DNA of 32,549 bases from DATMBF01 sp035559595. Lineage in GTDB: Bacteria; Bacteroidota; Ignavibacteria; UBA10030. Shown here piece by piece: positions 23,076 through 28,149 of this stretch (position 1 is its first letter; each line of letters starts with the position of its first letter). Position numbers and translations under genes: made by a program. The notes below the pieces were generated by a model. The model saw only the letters and a list, made by a program, of their open reading frames with translations, did not search any database and was not told the origin of the DNA. Location: contig DATMBF010000037.1 in assembly GCA_035559595.1 (NCBI GenBank), positions 1-32,549 of the forward strand. Reading direction: 5' to 3'.

Positions 23076-23105
23076 ATTAGAGTCGGAAGGCTCTAAAAGG
23101 TTACA
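23076..23105 (-). promoter_or_regulatory. ECF-type promoter for the secreted helical protein
   Basis: On the minus strand TGTAACCTTTT begins at 23105, and 18 bp after GTAAC comes TCTAAT (23081-23076). The spacing and the GTAAC/TCTAA pair resemble promoters read by RpoE-like sigma factors (GGAAC-N18-TCTAA). Transcription would start about 27 nt before the ATG. It shares its sequence pattern with the promoter at 23127-23156. Confidence 0.55.
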
Positions 23106-23126
23106 GGAAAAATTTGCACATTCTCG

Positions 23127-23156
23127 TGTAACGTTTTCGGGCCAGTGCAATCAAAT
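23127..23156 (+). promoter_or_regulatory. ECF-type promoter for the ECF sigma factor gene
   Basis: TGTAACGTTTT starts at 23127, and 18 bp after GTAAC comes TCAAAT (23151-23156). It mirrors the divergent element at 23105-23076 in the -35 box and spacing. The predicted start near 23163 gives a leader of about 21 nt containing GGAG, and excludes an in-frame ATG at 23145. Confidence 0.5.
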
Positions 23157-23183
23157 AGACAGAACCCTCCGGAGCGGAATCGC

Positions 23184-23876
23184 ATGGAAACCGAGAAACG
23201 AATCGCTGCGCAAGCTACGAGCGATGAAGAAGCTATTGCGAAAGTATTGGCCGGTGAAACGGCGGCGTACGAGCAGATCATGCGCAGGTATAATCCGAGG
23301 TTGTTCAGAATAGTCCGCTCATACCTGACCGATGAGGATGAAATCGAAGATGTCATCCAGGAAGCGTACATCAAGGCGTACGAAGCGCTGCCCCGTTTCG
23401 AGAAGCGGTCGAGCTTTTCAACATGGGTGATACGTATTGCGATCAATGAAGCGTTGGCGCGCGTAAAACAGAGGAAGCGACTTTCTCCGATCGGCGACAC
23501 AGCGTCCGACGACACCGGATATGTTATTGAGGCCATTGGGCCGTTGCAGAATAACGAAACCCCCATAGAAACACTCATGAACTCCGAACTGAAATACATC
23601 CTGGAAGAAGCTGTTGACCGCCTGCCTGAAAACTACAGGTCAGTGTTTGTGATGCGAGAGATCGAGGGGATGAGTATTGCCGAGACGAGCGAATCTCTCG
23701 ATATCACCCAGACGAATGTGAAAGTGCGGCTCAACCGAGCCAAGGAAATGTTGCGAGATTTCATCAGCGGTTTTTATCACGATGCCGAAGTGTTCCACTT
23801 CGATCTTGTCCGCTGTGATCGAATCGTACACAATGTCCTGCGTCGCATCTCCGAGAGGAAGGGGGAGGCCAGTTAG
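23184..23876 (+). CDS. ECF-family RNA polymerase sigma factor
   Basis: This 230-residue RpoE-like protein directs RNA polymerase to alternative promoters. Region 2 (about 20-100) holds Y-L-T-D-E-D-E-I-E-D-V-I-Q-E-A-Y-I-K-A-Y and the F-S-T-W-V-I-R-I-A-I-N-E-A motif. Region 4 (about 135-185) holds L-P-E-N-Y-R-S-V-F-V-M-R-E-I-E-G and a recognition helix in T-Q-T-N-V-K-V-R-L-N-R-A. A C-terminal tail with R-C-D-R-I-V-H follows. ATG 23184 is preferred for its GGAG and the upstream promoter; ATG 23145 would precede the predicted transcript start. No anti-sigma gene is adjacent, which is unusual. The divergently transcribed secreted protein shares a matching promoter. Confidence 0.9.
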   Translation: METEKRIAAQATSDEEAIAKVLAGETAAYEQIMRRYNPRLFRIVRSYLTDEDEIEDVIQEAYIKAYEALPRFEKRSSFSTWVIRIAINEALARVKQRKRLSPIGDTASDDTGYVIEAIGPLQNNETPIETLMNSELKYILEEAVDRLPENYRSVFVMREIEGMSIAETSESLDITQTNVKVRLNRAKEMLRDFISGFYHDAEVFHFDLVRCDRIVHNVLRRISERKGEAS

Positions 23877-23942
23877 GCAGACTTTAGGACGCAAAGCGCG
23901 ACCTGCTTGTGCTCAACCTCTTTTAATTGCGGCAATAACAGC

Positions 23943-23968
23943 AGAGCCCATCCTTTAGGACGGGCTCT
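23943..23968. terminator. Hairpin between converging genes
   Basis: AGAGCCC-A-TCC (23943-23953) pairs with GGA-C-GGGCTCT (23958-23968), 10 pairs with one mismatch and a 4-nt loop. It lies between the ends of the ECF sigma gene (+) and the membrane protein gene (-). No clear T tract follows on either strand, so it is only a probable bidirectional end signal. Confidence 0.5.
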
Positions 23969-24024
23969 CTGCGTTCATAGCAGTGGGAGTCAACTTTAAG
24001 GTTGATGAGGACTTCCTGGCACGG

Positions 24025-25395
24025 TCAGATATATCCGAACACGACCGGAAAGACAATCACGACGATTGCTGCCCAAACGGCGTAAACGGGGAGATAATTC
24101 GTCTGCCATCGTTCAAGGTCGGTGAACGGTCCGCGATCTCTCAGAAAGCGGAGGTACAGAACAGCAGACCAGGCGAGGTTGATCAGCAGAATGATGTTCA
24201 CCCCCAAGGCGGCAACGCGATTTGGCGTAAAGCCCATTTCGGTAATACGGACGGATATAGCCCATAGCGCAACCACGTCGACCAGCAACGCACTGATGAC
24301 CAGCAGGACTTGCATTCCGTCGAAGATTCCGGGAGGGAGGGAGGAGTCCCGGGCCGAGACGGAGTAGAGGAGGAGTCCCAGGACGACCACGAGCAGAAGG
24401 TCGAAGGCAATGAGGATTTCGCGCTCGATGTTCATGCCGCGACCTGTTACGAGGAGCGTTGCCAGAAACGTGACCAGCAGAATGGCGAACATGGGGGTGA
24501 AGAGCCGTGTCAACACAGGGGCCATGTTTTCGATGACGCTCTGCTTGGCTTCCACAAGCCATGAGGCGACCAAGACAGCTCCCGCAGCCCCACACGGTAA
24601 CAGCCACGACTGGATAAACCATTCCGCGTTCATCCCGATCATCTCGAACATCATTACCAGGAATCCGGTGAGAACTCCACCACCAAGGGCAATCAGCACA
24701 TAATAGATAAACAGCTCGCCGGAGAAGCGAATGAAATCCATGCGTCCTGCCACCTCACCCCAGCGCCCACCGGCGTAGGCGATCCCTACCACGACCCAAA
24801 GCGCTATTGGCAGATGCAGCGCGGAGAGGACCTCGGTGTTGCTCTTTAAAGGAAAGGGATAGAGGTTCGCAAAGAGAGCCCCAAGAGCAAACGCGACAAC
24901 CAGCCAGCGCACCATGCTCATGCCAAGCTGTCGCTTCCAGACGAAATAGCCGCTCAGGAGGGGAAGCACGAAAAGGCTTGCGTTGCGTGCGTAGAAGCCA
25001 TCATCCTCTCCTATTCGCATTCCGAAAAGTTCCGGCAACTTGACCAACACAGCTGCAGCCACGGCAAGAACAAAGATGATGAAGGCATCGAGGCGCGTCT
25101 GGGCTCCTTGGCCCCCGGCATCGGAGGAGAGAACAACAAGCTGTTTCCAGAGGCGTTCCGAATGCTCACGCGCGAACTCCCGTGAAAGGGCATCGAGAGC
25201 GCCCATGCGTTTCACTGCAACAAGAAAAGCTTCATCGGAGGAGAGCCCGGCTTTGACCAGAGCCGCGATCTGTTCGCGCAAGTGGTCTTCCAGCTCTGCG
25301 ACGTCGACGGAATGGATTGCCTGTCGTCGAAGGAGGTAGCTCCGCCATTGGTCAATCTGGTTTTCGAGTGATCGATCGTTCGCCGGTGTCGGCAT
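24025..25395 (-). CDS. Multi-spanning membrane protein with PadR-linked N-terminal helical domain
   Basis: This 456-residue protein has a soluble N-terminal domain (about 1-75) with E-L-E-D-H-L-R-E-Q-I-A-A-L near 22-34 and D-E-A-F-L-V-A-V-K-R-M-G. This pattern is typical of the helical domain (HAAS-like or permease prefix domain 1) encoded next to PadR regulators. The rest is very hydrophobic, with roughly ten membrane helices and short polar loops, similar to DUF4153-type integral membrane proteins. AAGGAG precedes ATG 25395. It lies 61 bp downstream of the padR-family gene on the same strand, so it is the likely regulated target. Nothing shows what it transports, or whether it transports anything. 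Confidence 0.75.
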   Translation of the reverse strand: MPTPANDRSLENQIDQWRSYLLRRQAIHSVDVAELEDHLREQIAALVKAGLSSDEAFLVAVKRMGALDALSREFAREHSERLWKQLVVLSSDAGGQGAQTRLDAFIIFVLAVAAAVLVKLPELFGMRIGEDDGFYARNASLFVLPLLSGYFVWKRQLGMSMVRWLVVAFALGALFANLYPFPLKSNTEVLSALHLPIALWVVVGIAYAGGRWGEVAGRMDFIRFSGELFIYYVLIALGGGVLTGFLVMMFEMIGMNAEWFIQSWLLPCGAAGAVLVASWLVEAKQSVIENMAPVLTRLFTPMFAILLVTFLATLLVTGRGMNIEREILIAFDLLLVVVLGLLLYSVSARDSSLPPGIFDGMQVLLVISALLVDVVALWAISVRITEMGFTPNRVAALGVNIILLINLAWSAVLYLRFLRDRGPFTDLERWQTNYLPVYAVWAAIVVIVFPVVFGYI

Positions 25396-25456
25396 TGTTC
25401 AGACTCCTTGATTGGCTTAGTGAGAACGGTTGTGGTAGCACGAAATCTCAGGCACC

Positions 25457-25912
25457 TCATGCTAAAGAAATTCCAAACATGTCGAAGGCAAATGATTCAA
25501 ATCGGAGGAAGTATTGAATCTTTCTTATCAGGTCATTGGCGTTTGTCTCGAACTTCGTGCTTGTCATTTGCGATTTCTCTCTGGAGGTTGACCTCCAGAG
25601 TCCCCGCAACGTTGCATCCACCGTTTGCCACTGTTTACGTTCCTCTTCAAGCTGGGCCCTGCCCCGGGTGGTGATCCGATAGTACTTGCGACGGCGTCCG
25701 CTCTCAGTTTCCTCCCACCGCGCTTTGATGTAGCCAAGCCTCTCAAGCCGATGGAGAACAGGGTAGAGCATTCCGTCCGTCCACTCCATTTCCCCTCCGG
25801 ACAACTCCTGAACTCGCTTGATGATGGCGTAGCCGTAGCTATCTTCCTCTGCCAGAATCGCTAGAACGATGGGGGTTGAGGATGCAGCGATCAGGTCTTT
25901 GTTGAATTGCAT
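25457..25912 (-). CDS. PadR-family transcriptional regulator
   Basis: This 151-residue protein has a PadR winged helix: L-A-E-E-D-S-Y-G-Y-A-I-I-K-R-V near 20-34, the recognition helix with T-D-G-M-L-Y-P-V-L-H-R-L-E-R-L-G-Y near 45-61, and the wing R-R-R-K-Y-Y-R-I-T near 72-80. The short PadR type normally ends near residue 110. Here about 40 extra residues follow with no obvious domain. A perfect 9-bp inverted repeat (25580-25601) lies in the DNA where the usual end would be, so the tail may be a late addition. The gene precedes a membrane protein with a PadR-linked helical domain. An inverted-repeat operator lies in its promoter, so autorepression is likely. The effector is unknown. Confidence 0.88.
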   Translation of the reverse strand: MQFNKDLIAASSTPIVLAILAEEDSYGYAIIKRVQELSGGEMEWTDGMLYPVLHRLERLGYIKARWEETESGRRRKYYRITTRGRAQLEEERKQWQTVDATLRGLWRSTSREKSQMTSTKFETNANDLIRKIQYFLRFESFAFDMFGISLA

Positions 25913-25956
25913 GATTGTGCAGGTCGTTCTGAGGCGTGATCGTGTGTTGACTCAAG

Positions 25957-25977
25957 ATACATAGCAGTTCTATGTAT
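25957..25977 (-). promoter_or_regulatory. Inverted-repeat operator in the padR promoter
   Basis: ATACATAG (25957-25964), five bases, CTATGTAT (25970-25977): a perfect 8-bp dyad of the ATACAT/ATGTAT kind expected of PadR sites. On the minus strand a promoter-like TTGCTA and TATCTT, spaced 17 bp, bracket it, so a bound regulator would block RNA polymerase. The site is about 45 bp upstream of the PadR start codon. Confidence 0.7.
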
Positions 25978-26103
25978 AGCAAGGTTTTTTTTCGGAGAGG
26001 GATTGCTGAGAGCAGGCTTGCGTCCCTAACCGCCGCATCCCCGCTGCCACACCAGAACTCGAATACCTGCTACAAAACAAAACGGCAGCCACAAGAGTTG
26101 TGA

Positions 26104-26238
26104 CTTGGTGAGGCGTTGGAGTTCTTCGACGGGTTCACGATCAGTCTGAGCTACTTTTATCAACGTAACAAGTCGAACGACCCGTACTACGATTTCCGCA
26201 ACAATAGTCTCAACATTGGCTTGGCAACACAATTTTGA
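26104..26238 (+). pseudogene. C-terminal remnant of an outer-membrane beta-barrel gene
   Basis: A frame open from 26104, just after an in-frame TGA at 26101, to the TGA at 26236 encodes 44 residues. It has alternating aromatic and polar strands (F-T-I-S-L-S-Y-F-Y-Q, then N-N-S-L-N-I-G-L-A-T-Q-F) and ends in Phe, the hallmark of the last strand of an outer-membrane barrel. There is no start codon or signal peptide, and the upstream DNA is closed in this frame. It is best read as the end of a larger barrel gene, most of which has been lost. It borders the metal-resistance region and hints at past rearrangement. The parent family is unknown. Confidence 0.5.
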
Positions 26239-26422
26239 ACACACAGGGAAATGCTGCCGGCAGCGTGCATTGTGCAACGACGTTCGCTCCTGTCGGCAGC
26301 GTCCCTTTCTAACCTCCCCACATAGTGAGATGCCGATTGCAGCGGCTCTCTATATCATCTCAGCAAAACTCCATAATACGCTCGGCCCAGGCGGGTACTA
26401 TGAAGGATGTCATTACCTAAAC

Positions 26423-26451
26423 TTGATCCTGGCAGTGGGAACCATTATATT
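26423..26451 (+). promoter_or_regulatory. Sigma-70-type promoter of the small His/Cys protein
   Basis: TTGATC (26423-26428), 17 bp, TATATT (26446-26451). The -10 box equals those of ybaB and tRNA-Asn. The predicted start near 26458 leaves a 16-nt leader before ATG 26474, which supports that start. Confidence 0.6.
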
Positions 26452-26473
26452 GTTGTCGTCGTTCTATCGTGCG

Positions 26474-26875
26474 ATGCTCCTACAAGCAAAAAATATAGTC
26501 AGACACTGCATCGTTGGAGTTCTTCTCCTCAGCCTCTCGGGAATCACGATCGTGGTTCATCACGATCACCCGATTGAGACCTCTTCTCCCAAACAAACCC
26601 AAGAGCCAGACGGGAAACAGGCGAGTGAGAATCAGCACAGCAAGCCATCGACATATCATGAAGTTCATTTTCTGAAGCTTGGCTCGGATGACGAGTTCAC
26701 GATCTCCCCTCCGGCTGAGCGCGCTGCATCGCTCACCGTGTGCTCTGTCATCCCCGACGCCGCGTTCGATTCATTCCCTGCTCTTCGATCAGCCGCAGTC
26801 CTTCACACCGCGGAAAAGGAAGCACATCCGTCTTCAGGGGATAAGTGTGCCCTTTTCTGCAGTTTCCTTATCTGA
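26474..26875 (+). CDS. Small exported His/Cys-containing protein of the copper locus
   Basis: This 133-residue protein starts with a hydrophobic segment (about 8-27) that acts as a signal peptide or anchor. Right after it is H-H-D-H, then a Gln/Pro/Glu/His-rich linker with several more His, and the C-terminus ends D-K-C-A-L-F-C-S-F-L-I with two Cys. Such layouts occur in small periplasmic proteins found beside copper or cobalt-zinc-cadmium efflux genes in Bacteroidota, where metal binding is suspected but unproven. ATG 26474 is chosen because it gives the signal segment and fits the promoter; a longer frame upstream lacks both. The ribosome-binding site is poor. I do not recognise a named family with confidence. 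Confidence 0.55.
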   Translation: MLLQAKNIVRHCIVGVLLLSLSGITIVVHHDHPIETSSPKQTQEPDGKQASENQHSKPSTYHEVHFLKLGSDDEFTISPPAERAASLTVCSVIPDAAFDSFPALRSAAVLHTAEKEAHPSSGDKCALFCSFLI

Positions 26876-26883
26876 TTACCCCC

Positions 26884-26911
26884 GCTTGTCGTCGACAGGC
26901 ATCGATTTTTT
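26884..26911 (+). terminator. Probable terminator after the small His/Cys protein
   Basis: GCTTGTC (26884-26890) and GACAGGC (26894-26900) form a 7-bp stem with one G-T pair and a 3-nt loop. After five bases comes a run of six T (26906-26911). It starts 9 bp past the stop codon. Confidence 0.5.
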
Positions 26912-26952
26912 CTTCTCTTTACCGATCAATAACTGAACGCCCCGATATAGAC

Positions 26953-26974
26953 CCTCCATAACAGTGTATGGAGG
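26953..26974 (+). promoter_or_regulatory. Inverted repeat upstream of the copper operon
   Basis: CCTCCATA (26953-26960), six bases, TATGGAGG (26967-26974): a perfect 8-bp dyad lying 51 bp before the DUF3347 start. Position and symmetry suit a metal-sensing repressor or activator, but no regulator gene is adjacent and no confident -35/-10 pair was found around it. Confidence 0.5.
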
Positions 26975-27024
26975 CAATCTGAATTTTCATCAATCACTGA
27001 GTAATCAAAGAAAGGTGCAATGGC

Positions 27025-27624
27025 ATGAGACAATATGCAGTTGTTTTCGCAATGATGGTCGCTTCTCTGTACGGCGCAACCGAAGCCAGTCTTGCGCAGC
27101 ATCAAGATCACAAGGCGAAGTCCACGAGTCAGGATTCATCAAGTATCCAGCAGAACAGAAAAGAATCGGCTGGCGTCAACGCAAAAAACGCAGCAGCAGT
27201 GAAACAAATTATCGCCTCATACTTGAAGCTCAAAAATGCACTTGTCAGCGACAAGTCAAACGATGCCGCCAAGGCCGGGAAGGAAATAGTTGAGGCGCTG
27301 GGAACATTGGACAAGTCTCTCTTAACAACCGAACAGGCCAAACTCTACGAGGATGTCGGTGAGGATGCACGCGAGCACGCCGAGCATATAGGTGAAAATG
27401 CCAAGAACATCGGGCATCAGCGTGAACATTTTGCGGTGCTGAGCCAGGATGTGTACGATCTTGTCAAAACATTCGGCGCCGGTCAGCTGTTGTACAAAAA
27501 CTTCTGCCCGATGTACAATGATAAAAAAGGGGCAATCTGGTTGAGCGAGACAAAGACGATAAAGAATCCGTACTACGGCAAAAAAATGCTCACCTGCGGC
27601 GAGTTTCAGGAAGAACTGAAGTAG
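27025..27624 (+). CDS. DUF3347 domain protein, probable periplasmic copper-associated protein
   Basis: This 199-residue protein has a signal peptide (about 1-25, before A-Q-H-Q-D-H) and a DUF3347 domain covering about 55-199. Family marks are the Y-L-K-L-K-N-A-L-V helix near 66, an Asp/Glu/His-rich middle (E-H-A-E-H-I near 117), and the C-terminal block K-N-F-C-P-M-Y ... W-L-S-E ... I-K-N-P-Y-Y-G-K-K-M-L-T-C-G, in which the Cys, Met and Cys residues could bind copper. DUF3347 domains are often joined to, or encoded beside, CusB-type efflux adaptors in Bacteroidota. AAAGG lies upstream of ATG 27025. The haem-binding-domain gene starts 4 bp after its stop. Function is inferred from context only. 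Confidence 0.82.
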   Translation: MRQYAVVFAMMVASLYGATEASLAQHQDHKAKSTSQDSSSIQQNRKESAGVNAKNAAAVKQIIASYLKLKNALVSDKSNDAAKAGKEIVEALGTLDKSLLTTEQAKLYEDVGEDAREHAEHIGENAKNIGHQREHFAVLSQDVYDLVKTFGAGQLLYKNFCPMYNDKKGAIWLSETKTIKNPYYGKKMLTCGEFQEELK

Positions 27625-27628
27625 TCTG

Positions 27629-28093
27629 ATGAAACGGATAAAACAGATACTTTTCACCTTACTGATTCTCTTCATCGTAATCCAGTTCATCCGGCCTGCC
27701 CGCAATCATGGTGAGCAGGCCGGACAGTTGAACATTGCGGCAACATTCAATGCGCCCGATACTGTTCTCTCGCTTTTCCGGAATGCCTGCTTCGATTGCC
27801 ATGGCAACGATACCGATTATCCCTGGTACTCCAATATTCAACCAGTGGGTTGGCTCATCGAGAAAGATATTCGCGATGGCAAAGCGAAACTCAACTTCAG
27901 CGAGCTTGGATCGCTTTCGCCAAGAAGGCAGATGAGCAAATGGCAGAATGTTGAAAACAGAATTAAGGATGGCACGATGCCTTTGCCGATGTATCAACTC
28001 ATGCACCCGCGCGCCCGGCTGACTGAAGCAGAAAGGCAACGGCTCATTGATTGGGTTCGAAAGACGATAGATACGCTTGCATCCCAGCGATGA
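27629..28093 (+). CDS. Haem-binding-domain protein, membrane-anchored
   Basis: This 154-residue protein has an N-terminal membrane anchor or signal (about 4-22) and the haem-binding domain pattern: N-A-C-F-D-C-H near 52-58, a C-x-x-C-H haem c motif, then N-D-T-D-Y-P-W-Y-S-N-I-Q-P-V-G-W-L near 60-76. Downstream are W-x-x-x-E-N-R-I near 105, the Met-rich G-T-M-P-L-P-M-Y near 115, and a final helix L-I-D-W-V. This domain is common in Bacteroidota near copper and cytochrome genes; an electron-transfer role is suspected. It sits 4 bp after the DUF3347 gene and 56 bp before the copper oxidase, so the three are probably one transcript. The length is normal. Confidence 0.82.
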   Translation: MKRIKQILFTLLILFIVIQFIRPARNHGEQAGQLNIAATFNAPDTVLSLFRNACFDCHGNDTDYPWYSNIQPVGWLIEKDIRDGKAKLNFSELGSLSPRRQMSKWQNVENRIKDGTMPLPMYQLMHPRARLTEAERQRLIDWVRKTIDTLASQR

Positions 28094-28149
28094 CTCTTCG
28101 ACGCAATGAGCTTTTTGGAATTTTCTTACAAAGAAAAAGAAAAGGACCT

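Noticed and set aside
25580..25601. Perfect 9-bp hairpin in the padR gene as a terminator
   Set aside because: It lies inside the frame and is followed on the coding strand by A-rich sequence, not a T tract.
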